A DNA stretch of 64,000 nucleotides from Pomphorhynchus laevis (Eukaryota > Acanthocephala > Palaeacanthocephala > Echinorhynchida > Pomphorhynchidae). The stretch is taken from assembly GCA_012934845.2 (NCBI GenBank), contig WNNJ02002372.1, positions 86,970-150,969 of the forward strand, read 5' to 3'. Below the pieces are notes generated by a model. The model worked only from the letters and a program-made list of their open reading frames with translations. It was not told the origin of the DNA and made no database searches. The position numbers and the translations under genes are program-made. Position 1 is the stretch's first letter. Each line of letters starts with the position of its first letter. This document shows positions 37,291 through 49,100 of this stretch, piece after piece.

Positions 37291-37500
37291 AATATACTTT
37301 GTATTAAAATATGATACTTGATATACAAATTTCATCAGATGAAATACGTCATTAGCACGTATTTGTCCCCGAGCATATGCTTGCAGAAGAATAGGGGCCG
37401 AAAGCTAATAACATAGCAGTTCCTACTGATTATCTCTAATCCTTATTCTGATACATCTTCTGTTTTTATTATTCTATTTAAAACAATTAATTTTTATTTT
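37288..37500. repeat. AT-rich interspersed repeat carrying an AGGGGCCGAAA motif
   Basis: Shares ATATACTTTGTATTA, CGTCATTAGCACGTATT and AATAGGGGCCGAAAGC with 41,327-41,500 and 41,525-41,700, and the last motif (as GGGGCCAAAATCTGAT) with 56,485-56,520. Non-coding. Probably part of the same family as the repeat at the window start. Confidence 0.6.
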
Positions 37501-37589
37501 AAATTTCATTTTTTTATTTAAAGTTTATAGAAATTATATAAAATGTTATAACAATTATTAATTATTTATAATTATTGATTATAAATAAA

Positions 37590-38470
37590 AAATTATATTA
37601 TAAATAAATAATTATATATATTATTTTACTATAATTTATATTAATATAAATTATATAATAATTTTATAATTTTTAATTAAATCGTATTATACAATTCAAT
37701 TATATTTGTAATATGATTAGATAATTTTTACTATAATTTAGATTATACTTTTATAGTACATTTTAACTAAGTTATAAATTCAACTCAATGAATCTTCATT
37801 TTGGGCCTTTTTAAATATACACGTTAAATATATATCATTACATTTAACTTTCTACAATTATATCAATTTGTTTTGTAAGCGACACGAGCTTGTAGCTCAT
37901 TTGTTTTTTTTAAATCAAAATTTATTATTGATAACAGACAATTACAATTTACGGGTTACCCGCAAATGGGCTCTTATATTGTTATCACTATTAAATTAGA
38001 ACGTTATTTGTGATTTTGTGTGATCATTTGCTTCTGCTTGTTATAATAATAAATTGTACTAATTTATCTTAGAGTTTATAAATCTCGTTAATGTAATGTT
38101 ATTGAATTTAAAGTTAAATTTATTTTATGGACCATGAACTTTTTCCTTAATATCAAATCATTGCTAGAATCTGTTTGATATCTACATTTATACTATTCCC
38201 ATATTCGTAAATTATTACAATAGTAGATATAAATTAGTCATCTTGATTCAAATCAATACCAATTGTTCCCTCGACAAATCAGTGATGGATCTAATTTATG
38301 CATAAAGGCATTACTGTGACTAATCAACTAATCTACATATTTAAAACTGGGACATCAGCAGTTCCTCCTGATGCCTTTAATCCTGTTTCTTATCGTAAAG
38401 ACAAAATATTTAAATAAACAAGAAAATTTTTTAATATAATATAATGTTAAATATAACATATTTAATAATA
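37590..38470 (+). repeat. AT-rich interspersed repeat, copy 2, with a ~195-base insertion
   Basis: Inverse copy of window positions 90-800. At 37,870-38,063 it holds extra sequence absent from copy 1 (contains GCGACACGAGCTTGTAGCTC and ACGGGTTACCCGC). That insert resembles a CR1-type 3' tail only loosely. Copy 2 is then interrupted by LINE E2 and resumes at about 41,100. Confidence 0.75.
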
Positions 38471-38484
38471 ATACAATAATTTAT

Positions 38485-41070
38485 TTAACGTGGCAAATGC
38501 GTGCAAAATGAACGCTTACATGACCACTAACAAACAAAAAAAGAACATCAAAGGTCACAGGTAATTAGTTAATTGTTGAAATAAAATTGGATTTGGCGTT
38601 TGAAGTACGGCATAGATGTTGATTGGCGGATATGAATAGGCAGTTGATTCCACAAGAGAGGAGCAGCCACAACGAAGGAGCGGAAGCCAAAAGAGGTAGA
38701 GTAGATTGAGACATGTAAAAGAAGGGAATTACGGAACGCAGAGCACAATACACAGTACGAGAATTGTCGAGAAAAGGAAGGTTGAGAAATGAAGGGGTAT
38801 GAGAAGTTATAAGGCGAAAAGCAATGATAAGAAGACGAATTTGAACACGACAATAAATGGTAAGCCAATCAAGAGAAACAAGATAGTGAGATGAATGATC
38901 AAAACGACGAAGACGGAGGAGAACTCGGACGGCAGCGTTGATGATGCGTTGTAAAGGAAGAAGAGTGGATTTAGGTGAGTTGGAAAATAGACTAAGACAG
39001 TAATCAAGTCTTGAGAAAAGAAGAGAAGATATGAGAGTCATACAAGAAGGGAAATCGATCAATCTACGAACTTGACGGAGATTGCGGAGTATCAAGGTAT
39101 ATGAGCGTACTTTATCACTAACGAAAGGTTTAAGTGAAAGTCGGTTGTCGAAATGAAAGCCTAGGAAAACGAATTATCAACGATAGGAAGAATTGTAGAA
39201 TTTAATGATACGGAAGGAGGTTCTACGCCGAAGCTTCGAGGTAGGATCCACATAATTTTAGATTTATCAATATTCAGAGAAAGGCGAAGGGAAGAAAGAT
39301 GATTGGAAATTGAGACAAGGCAGCTGGAAAGAGAAACACTAAGATCATGAATACGATAAGCAGGTGCGTGAGCATAGATGATAATGTCATCAGCATATTG
39401 CATAACATGAAAGTTAAATTTATGAGAAATCGAAGACAAGTCACCGAGAAGAAGAGAGAAAAGCATAGGGCCTAATACGGAGCCTTGTGGAACACCGGTC
39501 GGTATGGATGAAGGATGGGAGAGAGAAGAGTTAGAATAGACGCGAAATGTACGGTTTGATAGATATGCAGAAAACTATGATACAGTGGGTAAAGAGAAGC
39601 CATAATCATGACGAAGGCGATGTAGAAGAATCGAGTGATCGACGATGTCAAAAGCAGACGATAGATCAAGAGAAACTATGACACTACATAATTTATGATC
39701 GCGCGAGATGAGTAAGTCATTATAAACTTTAAGACAGGCAATTTCAGTAGAGTGATTAGAGCGAAAAGCGGCTTGAAAGGGAGGAAACAAGTTAGAGGAA
39801 AATAGATATGTATTAACTTGCTTGAGAACGAGACGCTCAAGGAGTTTAGAGAGGGTTGGGAGAAGTTAGATTGGACGGTACGAAGATGGTAGTGAGGAGT
39901 TGAGAGATTGCTTTTTGATGAGAGGACGAACAGTGGCGCATTTCCAGATGGAAGGAAATGTACGGCTACGGATGGACGAGTTGAACAATGTGGTTAGGAA
40001 GGGTGAGATAGAGGAGCAGATATTTTTAAGCAAGTGAGTGGGAATTGGGTCAGAAGGAGAGGTTTTATTAGGTAATGACAGCATAACCAATGAAACTTCA
40101 TCAGACGAAACGGGAAGAAGGTGGAATAGTTCTGGGAGGGAAGTATTTAAAGAGATGAGTGGGTACAAGGGGGCTACGGGTAGTAGGGAAAGTAAATTAG
40201 ATAGCTTAGTTTGTAGATAAGAAGAAAATTCATCAGGATTTATATTACAAGTAGATGATCGTGAAAGAATTGAGTTTAAGATTTTCCAATGAGATTTAGA
40301 GTTGGAAGATGACTCGAGTTGATTTCGCCAAAAGATAGTACGTTTAGTACGTATAAGAATGAGATATAAACGGCGTTGAGAAAAGTAGGAATCACGAAGA
40401 TTTAGAGTGAGTGAGTTGGGAGAACGTTTAAGAAAGCGTTTATATATACGAAAAGAGTGATGGAGTCGACGCTTAGAAAGACTACATTCAGAATCGAACC
40501 AGGGAGCATGGCGCAAGCGCTGGGGACGTCGAGTTCGACTAGGCAGAAGTTTATTGATGATAGACATAAGTTCAGAATCAAACAGAATGCAGAGATCACC
40601 GGGAGAGAAATAGTTAAGAGGAAGTGAAAAGTGTGAAGAATTGAGTAAGGCTGTGCAGAGAATAGGGATATCGAGAAGTTTCCAGGGTCGACTTGGTGTG
40701 GATATTGGTGGAGGCGGAGAAGGAGGATGGGCATGAGTAAGAGTAAGAGTGACAAGGAAATGATCGGACAAACCGGGATCAGTAATTGACAAGGAAGTAT
40801 AGTCATTGAAGCAGATAGGGACAGCAATGATGTCGAGAGCACCGCCGAGAATATGAGTTGGGCTTGTTGAAAGTAATTTATAGTTAAAATCAGAAAAAAG
40901 ATTAGTTAAAGTGATAGAGTCAGAGTCAGCCGGGCGATCAAGACGAATGTTAAAGTCACCGAGAACAAAAGAAAGAGTATAAGACAATGAACAGTGAGAC
41001 ATACGATCTGCAAGGTCGTTAAAGAAGATACGTGAGGGGGCAACTTAACCTGAACGGTATACAATCACAT
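38485..41070 (-). mobile_element. L2-like LINE E2, largest copy
   Basis: Minus strand, 5'-truncated in the endonuclease. Frame 41,002-39,866: FVLGDFNIRLD, LSDHFLVTL, spacer, then the first RT motifs to SSYRPI. Frame 39,790-39,575: QAAFRSNHSTEIACLKVYND and SLDLSSAFDIVDHSILLHRL, the L2 hallmark. Frame 39,466-39,161: NFHVMQYADDIIIYAHAP. Frame 39,095-38,565: thumb and C-terminal block. Three frame changes. It ends at 38,490 with the family tail (ACGTGGCAAATGCGTGC on the plus strand). Confidence 0.9.
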
Positions 41071-41099
41071 AATATAAAATATAATACATACCATGCATA

Positions 41100-41270
41100 C
41101 CATATAATATAAAATATAATACATTAAATAATGAAATTTAAAGAATTGTCATCATAGGAAATGGCATTGACTGCCAAAATCATTTAAATAATTTTGTAGA
41201 TATATATATTTGAAACTCGGTCACTACAAAGATAAAATCAAACAGAAAATTGTAAAATACAAATCAACAC
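41100..41270 (+). repeat. AT-rich interspersed repeat, copy 2 continued
   Basis: Matches, in inverse, the first 90 bases of the window (ACTGCCAAAATCATTTAAAT), then continues with CTACAAAGATAAAATCAAAC as at 33,560-33,600. With 37,590-38,470 it forms one repeat split by LINE E2. Confidence 0.75.
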
Positions 41271-41324
41271 ATTATTATTAAAAATAAATTTAAACTATTA
41301 AGCGGAAATTTTTTTTGATTGATA

Positions 41325-41700
41325 ATAGTCTTTTTATTAGAATTAGATACTAAATGATCAAACTTCATTAAAGGAAATACTCATTAGCATGTACTTGGCC
41401 TCGATTTAATATTCGGTAAAGAAATAGGGGCCGAAACCTGATAACATAGAAGTTCGTTCTGATGAAATCTTTCCTTATTCTTATGCTATTTATTAAAATC
41501 ATTTGGTGAAAATTTTTATGGATAATAAATAATATACTTTGTATTAGAATAAAATACTAGATAAGCAAATTTTATTAATGGAAGTACGTTATTAGCATGT
41601 ATTCGACCAAGCTGTCATGCTGAGTCAAAGAATATGGGTGAAAACTGATAGCATAGCATATCTTCTTGAACTGCTATAATCGATTAAATATTATTAAATT
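41325..41700. repeat. Two tandem copies of the AT-rich AGGGGCCGAAA repeat
   Basis: 41,327-41,500 and 41,525-41,700 share the order ATTAG...ATACTA, ATTAGCATGTA, and a GATAACATAGAAGT / GATAGCATAGCATA block. Non-coding, diverged from each other. Confidence 0.55.
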
Positions 41701-42459
41701 AAATTAAAAATTCAATTTTCAATTTTAAAATTATTTATTATTTATTTAAATTTTATTTATTATTATTTTAATTTATGAATAATATGAAATACGTAGACTG
41801 AGTTAGCTGATCTTATTTGCGATTTGCTTGAACTTACTTGAAAATAATTACAATGTTTGTATAAAATCAACTAGAGTCGATTAATTAATTAGAGTTGATT
41901 TATCAATAACCGTTGATATGGATCAACTTTAAATTTTAATTTATATATAAATCATATATAGAATTTTTAATTATTTATAATTATTTAAATATTTATAATT
42001 TTTTTAATATTTTTTTAATTATTTGAATAGTATTTATCATTATTTTTAATTTATAAATAGTAAAAAATACGTAGACTCAGTTAGCTGATATAATTCATAT
42101 ATAATATAAATAATTCAATATTTACATATTTTAAACTAGATGCTATAAAAATAAAATCTTACAGAAAATTGTAAATGTCAATTGTATGTCAATTTAATCA
42201 CGTAAAATAAATTCAAGTCAATTTTGCTTATTGCCCAGCATGAAATCAACGATTAGCACAGGAAGAGTTTTCCAAGTGTTTGTAACTATAAAATAATTGA
42301 TGGGTTTTCATAGTTGTCAGTAATATCAGAACCTATAATATTTATTCTGATTCGTCGTCTGTTATTTATTAGTCACGTTATAATAAATTTTAACTTTATA
42401 AATACAAATTACATAAAATCTCATATAATTTATTATTATTATTTACAATAACAATTTCT
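41701..42459. other. AT-rich intergenic stretch, no gene seen
   Basis: Very AT-rich with diverged pieces of the same repeat family (for example ATTTTAAACTAGATGCTATA near 42,130). No ORF or RNA gene recognised. Confidence 0.45.
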
Positions 42460-45400
42460 TGACAAGAGAAAAATAATACACAAGACTTTTTCTGTCAACC
42501 ACTGGTCCGAGTGTCGGGTCGTGGAGGCAGTGCACGAACCAAACTATTCCAGACATCGCGATCCTGGGCAACAAACCGGAGTTCTCTTTCAGATACCCCA
42601 AGGCGGTCTTCGGGCAGTTTCGAGATTTGATCTCTCCTCCGGTATCGAGGTCTACCTTGAGGTCGCTTTCCAGAGAATCTGGTCTAGAAAACCCTCCGAG
42701 AAAGGAGATCCCTAGACATCATCAGAACGTGTCGTAGCCACCTCAACTGACTTTCTTCGATGTGAAGAAGCAGCAACTTTACTCCGAGTTCATATTAGAT
42801 GACGGAATTCCTAACCTTATCTCTAACGTTAAGACCGAACACATCGCGAAGGAACCTTATTTCGGTCGCCTCTATTCGAGATATTATTCTTTCGGTCATA
42901 ACCCAAAGCTCATGATCAAATGTTAAGATAGATACGAAGATTGCATGGTAAACCAAAAGCTTCGCTCGAATAATTAACTCCCGCTTCATCACGACATACC
43001 TATACAAAGAACGCATTGCTGCGTTAGCTGCACAAATCCACTTCTCAACCTCCTTGATGTTCCTGCCGTCCCTCGAGAACAATACCCCAAGATACTTGAA
43101 ATCCTATACACCAGGAAGAACCTTTTCCCCGATCCGGATTGACATTGGCATCTGAATCCGAGACGAACACATAGAGACAGTTTTGGAAATACTAAGCAAC
43201 ATCTCTGCCGCTTGGCATTCCATCGTAAATCGATCTATTAGGCATTGTAAATCCTCGGGACGTGAAGCCAACAGAACAACATCAACTGCAAAAAGCAGAT
43301 ATGGTATCCTGATAGAACCGAACTGAATACCGACATCCGTCAGAGCAGCCCGTCTCGAAATTTTTTCCATGTAAACAAGGAACAAAAGTAGAGACAAAGG
43401 ACAACCCTGACTTAGCCCAACGCCTACTGGATATGAATCAGACTTCCTACCTAGAACACGAACACAACATATACTTTGTTCATAGAGAGAAGCCACAGCT
43501 ATCCGAAGATACTGTTGTACTCCATACTCCCTTAGTACCTCCCACAACCTCTCTAGCGGAACTCAGTCGAACGCCTTTTCCAAATCTACAAAACACATGT
43601 ATACCGGTTGAGCGAATTCCCAAGACCGTTCGTGTATAGTTGAGAGTCTAAAGAGCTAATCCGTAGTTCCACGACCTGGACGAAAGCCGCATTGTTTATC
43701 TTTCAACTGTCCCTCAACTATAGGCCGTATCCTTAACTCAAGAATCCTAGCAAATAGCTTACCAGTTTGGCTAAGAAGAGTGATGCTCAGATAATTAGAG
43801 CACACTCTTCATTCACCTTTCTTAAAGATCGGTACCACAATCCCCAGTTCGTCACTCACTAGGAACCTTGCCCGGCTTCAATGCAACATTGAAGATCCGT
43901 GTTAGCCACTTCATGCCAACAACGTCGAGAGCCTTTAAAGCTTCAGGTCGAATCTCGACTACTCCAGAATATTTGCAATTACGAAGTTTTTTAACAACAG
44001 CAATGACCTCTTCCAAAAAGATGAGCTCTTTCGTTGGTTCTTAAGACTCTACTTCTACAATAGAAGGCATATCGATCGGATTAAGGAGACTCCTAAAATG
44101 CTCCTTCCAACAGCCAAGAATTTCTTTAATGTCACTCAGCATAGATCCTGCCTTGTCATAAACAGTTTGAGCAGTTTTCTGCTTTCCAACACGAAGGTTC
44201 CTGATCGCCCTCTTGAACATCTTTGAAGCTGACCTATAATCAAGTTCTAAGTGCTTTCCAAATTTCTTCCAAGCCGCCTTCTTCGCTTCGGTAACTGCTT
44301 GAGCTGAAACTCTCTTTGCCCTTCGGTACTTGTTTACAGCTTCCATTGATTTATCTGACAAAATTGTTTTATAAGCCAGCTTCTTCTGTTGGACAAAATC
44401 TCTAACTGTTAGTGTCCACCAAGCAGTTCGAGTATTTTCTCCGCGACAAGCACCTAATGCCTTCAAGCCACAGCTTTTAACAGTTGCTTTGGCGAGCGAG
44501 GATCTGAACATCTCCCATTCCTGATCAATGTTCTATACTTCTTCTGGCAACCTAGAGAAGTCCTCCAGGATTGACAGAAACATCTGCTAGACGCTCCCTG
44601 CACGCACTCACACAACGCTTGGGTTCACGAGGCTTGTCTAGCATCCGATTCCGCCATCAAAGTTTACTAACAACAAGAAAAGATCGGTTAACAGCTTAGC
44701 CCCTCTCTTCACACGATTGTTTATAACACGAAATCTCAGATCAGATGAAACGATTACAAAATCGATCATTGATCTTTGACTGAGAGAATCCTGATGTCGT
44801 GTGCATCTATGTATATCCTTATGTTTAAACATGGTGTTGGTTATGCACAAATTGTTACGAGAACAAAAGTGCAATAATTCAACACCACTCGCATTCAGAT
44901 CGGAGAGTCCATTCTTCCCCGACACTCCTTTCCAAGTGCTACTGTCGCAACCAACACGAGCATTGAAGTCACCCAATAGAACGATCGAATATCGAACAGG
45001 AATATTATCATGCAGAGCCTGAAGATCTTCACGAAGTCTGCGTATTGCGAGATAATGTTGGGAGCATATACACAGCAGTTATCTCCTTTCATTCTTAGAC
45101 TAAAAGTATCAGAGACGCCAGCCTTTCGTTTGCTGGGTTAAACCTCTCTCCACCACCGACAACAGGAGACTTGTAAGTATCCTTACACCCGCCTGCCGTC
45201 GCTTTCTGTTGGTAACTCTCGAATAGTTCAATGTACAACCTTGATCAAAAAGTTTAGTTTCAGTTCCATAATAGTGAAGAGAAGTTACTCCTACTATTTC
45301 TAGACCGAAGCGAACAATCTCTCTAACTAATTATGGTTCCTTCCCCGCTGGCGCGATGACATTCCACGTTCTTACATGAAGGCTATTCCGCTTCGGATGT

Positions 45401-45830
45401 CGATGCCTCTTTCGCTGTCTACGTACAACTGCCCGGTCACATGGCACCCAACAATGAAAACTCCTCCGGTTAGTGATTATTTGACCATTGTTAATCGCTT
45501 TTAGTTTATTTCTTGTAAATTTCTTGATTTTCATTTTTATTATCTTGATTTTGTTTGTTCGGTTATCTCCCGTTCCCGATATCCTTTGATGATTCAAAAT
45601 CGCTACTGTAAGGAGGCAGGTTTCCGAGACTTCGTATTTTCGTCCATTGTACAATATGCCGTTGGAGTCATCGGAGTGATTTTGTTTGTTCGACTCTCTC
45701 CCTTACCCGATATCCTTTGATGATCCAACATCGCTACTGTAAGGAAACATGCTTCCGTTTATCTCTTCCGCATTTTAATTCATTGTCCAATCCGCCGTTG
45801 GAATCATAGGAGGGATCTGATATAGTCTAT
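42460..45830 (-). mobile_element. RTE-type LINE J, degenerate
   Basis: Minus strand. 5' tandem units (45,830-45,546), endonuclease start LHVRTWNVIAPAGKEP (about 45,380), MGDFNARVGCDSSTWKGV and ELLHFCSRNNLCITNTMF (44,976-44,638), spacer with WKKFGKHLELDYRSASKMF and LGCWKEHFRSLLNP (44,511-44,041), RT with GLSQGCPLSLLLF (43,547-43,104), later thumb region (43,082-42,795) and a GKRPQGRPRYRRRD C-terminal block (about 42,690-42,600). The spacer and the QGCPLS motif are RTE/BovB hallmarks. The palm motif reads LFAVDVVLL instead of FADD, and there are several frameshifts, so it is dead. Confidence 0.85.
45546..45815. repeat. 131-base tandem units at the 5' end of LINE J
   Basis: Two units begin at 45,546 and 45,677 (TGATTTTGTTTGTTCG). 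Shared blocks are CGATATCCTTTGATGAT, ATCGCTACTGTAAGGA and GCCGTTGGA. By analogy with other LINEs these may be promoter monomers; that function is inferred. Confidence 0.75.
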
Positions 45831-45834
45831 AAAA

Positions 45835-46040
45835 GGACTACTCCTATGGCTGATGAAAGCCGCCTCACTCGTTTGGAATCAACTCCCGCTCGACGTCCGC
45901 CGCGCCCCCTCCTTTATCACATTCAAACACCTCCTTCTGTCACACCTTCTCGACACATGATTTACATTTTTGTTTTGTTGTGGTCATGTAAGCGTGCGCT
46001 GGCACGCGTTTGCCACGTTAAAATAAATATTTTTTATTGT
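45835..46040 (+). mobile_element. L2-like LINE 3' end (copy E5), beside the EIF2B2 start
   Basis: Plus strand. Encodes the C-terminal block SLVWNQLPLDVRRAPSFITF in one frame, then the family tail with a perfect 6 bp hairpin GCGTGC / GCACGC (45,992-46,007) and AATAAA at 46,023. It ends about 156 bases before the EIF2B2 ATG. Confidence 0.85.
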
Positions 46041-46196
46041 AAGCTAGAATTTTAAAAACAATGATAAAATTTCGTTATCCATTAATACATTTTGAATGAA
46101 TTTTTACCTAATAATTAATTTTTAACCCTTTATGATTGTTCGGTTAACCATCTTTTTAATAAATAAGATCCATCTTATTTCAAGACATAGTTTGTA

Positions 46197-49100
46197 ATGG
46201 ATAGCAGTGGGCTGACGAGCAATCCGGAAATATTGATGAAAATACTGAAACTTTCAAATAATTGCATATCGTAAGTTATTATTTACTCACTTTTGAAAAT
46301 ATATTTTAATCGAAATCTATCAGTGAGGAATTATGCATGCAAGTGAGGAATTATGCATTTTATGGAAAAAACTAAATTTTTAAAAAAACTAAATTATTAA
46401 ATAATTAAATAAATGCCTTAAATTATTTAAATATTTTTATTTATTATTTTAAAATGCTCTTTCTAAAATTACTAAATTATTAATTATTAATTATTAAATT
46501 ATTATTCACTATTGTGTTTTAACGTGTCAAATAATTTGACAAATAATTATGATTTTCAAATAATTATATTATTTCTTGCAACTCATAATATTGATATAAA
46601 ACCGAGAAATGTCCCATTCATTCAGTCTAAACATTAGACACATGAGTGTCTAATGTTTAAAGTGTCTAATAGAGTTATTTAAAAATATAAGACATTGCTA
46701 AGGATCCGATGCCTTCCTACAGACAGATCCATGAAATCAAGAAGTAATCATTAAGATGTATATTCTCATTGTAGTTATTTTTAAAGAAATAACTACAATG
46801 ATAACTACTAAAGAAAGGGAATTGTCCCGATGTATTAGATTTTTAATTGAAGTAAAATTGACTGAATTTCCATTATTTAATAACATTTGTTAATTGATGA
46901 ATTCGTATATGTCTATTAGCACCGTTACTTTATGAAACGTTGACTAATAAGACGATCAAGATAAATGTCCTTTAAGTGATACAAGTCAACAGCATTTCGT
47001 TTCTGTTTACAGCAGATAAGCCTAAATTTGAGAATCCAAATTATTCACATTTTCAATATGTTCTTGTTAAGCAAGAACAGTATTGTCTATTTGCTTTCCT
47101 CCAAACGTTTCTGGTATTTTGAATCTAAATTACTTACCTTTAATAGATGTAGACAGCGATAATTTTTATGATTATCGCTATTTATACCGTTATTAATAAA
47201 TTATCAATTTATTTATTAAATAGCGGTAATATAAATACCGCTATTAATAAAGAATAAAAGTATTACCAATAAAGGATATTATTTCTCTTTTATTATTTTA
47301 AATTATAGTTTCGGATATTGTTGTCATTGTCAAATTCTGTGTCTATACTGATAGTATATTTGATCATTTCGTAAATGTTTTAAAACTCACCAGTTTTGAA
47401 TTCATTGCGCTTATTGCCAGTTTATTCTTCCTCTTATTTTCTAGTCTTTTGAGTTTCGCTAAAATTATCATTAATTTAGCCATAGCGTTTTAGGCAAACT
47501 GAAAGTTAAACACTTTATTAGTGAAACTTTATCAGCTAGCACCTAACCTATTCTTGATATGTACATCTCTATTATGAGATTGACCATGCAATTGAGATCC
47601 TTCTTGCATTCGTAGGATATAATGTTTTATATTCTAAAATTAATAATTAAAATTTCAAATTTTAATTAAGTTGTTTATTTTACATGGCAAGTACGCTCTA
47701 TAAATAATATTTTATTACATGACAAATTATTTAAATTTATCCAAAAATATCATTTAAATTAGAATGTTTAAAGATTAAAAAGATTATTTAAATAGATTAT
47801 TTGATTATTCAAATAGATAATATTTAAAAATCATTTTTAAAATGAAATTTACTTTGGATTTAGGAATTATAAGGAACTGTCATCTCTTTTAATTGCTAAG
47901 CAGTCAATCGATGTCGTTCGCGCAATTATTTCTGACAGTTTATGGACCAATGCCAGGTATGAGCTTGCAATAAATGCTTAATTTTTTTTTATTCTACAAA
48001 AGTGAGTTAATTGATCAACTCAAAGAATTGTATAAGCGTTATCGTACTCAATTCGGACCATACGAGGACATAATATGCAATATATTTAAGCGAACATTGA
48101 AATTAATTAGAGAAGAATGTGCAAGGTATGATTGTTATCTGTTTTCATGACGGATAACGTTTTCTGTCTTTTCAATGTAATTGTTGTAAACATCCAGTTC
48201 TCAGCTATTTATAGTCTGCAGATTAGCGAAGTCTAATACACGTTGCTGATAACAAAGTCTCAGTTATTTGCAATCAACTTAACAAAGTGTTAAGTTGTAC
48301 ATATCATTATTTAATCACTGATATACTGTCTGTATACTAAGTTCTATATGAATTTAGTTTAGAATTAATAATTATTATGAAATAATTCTTAATTGAAGGC
48401 ACCCAATGTCAATATTCAAACTCATCGCCTTCGCCAGGTCAATAACTCATTAATGACTTTGACTGTCTACTAAAGAAGACCACAAAGAATATGGTTTATG
48501 TTGACTAAGTTTATAAAGAAGTTTATGCTGACTTCCACAATATCATTGCTAAAACTCATTAAAACTCATTAAACTCATTAAAATTATAGAACAATTACCG
48601 AAAATAAATAATTTGTTTTTAATCGGCAATTACGAAGGTAATTTCTTATTAATATTACTATTTCAACACGAATAATTGTTTTGTTTAAAAGAAAAAAGAT
48701 AAATCTTTAATTGCATTCAACTGCTCAACAATTCAGGAAACTCCAAAAATCAACGCTTCGCTTTTAAATACTTATATTGTAAATACTTTGCCAAGTATTT
48801 ACAATTTAATTATCAGCTTTTTAAGTAAGTCAAAGATTAAAATGATTTTAAGTGTATAAATTATATAATAAGCCCTCATTAATAAACCTTTATTAATGAT
48901 GATTTATTAATGACCTTATTTATAAAAAATAATTCATTAAGAATAATTTATTAACCCTTATTTATTAATAGAGTTTAATTAACCCTTATTAAATCCTTAT
49001 TAATAACCCCTCATTAATATACCCTAGGCAGCAATAATGGCTTCACATCAACTTACATTAAAAATATTTTATGGATATTTCTTTAAATATTTTATATCTT

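Noticed and set aside
45846-46055. 69-codon plus-strand ORF as a gene
   Set aside because: Out-of-frame reading of the L2-like 3' end; the family frame gives the WNQLPLDVR block.
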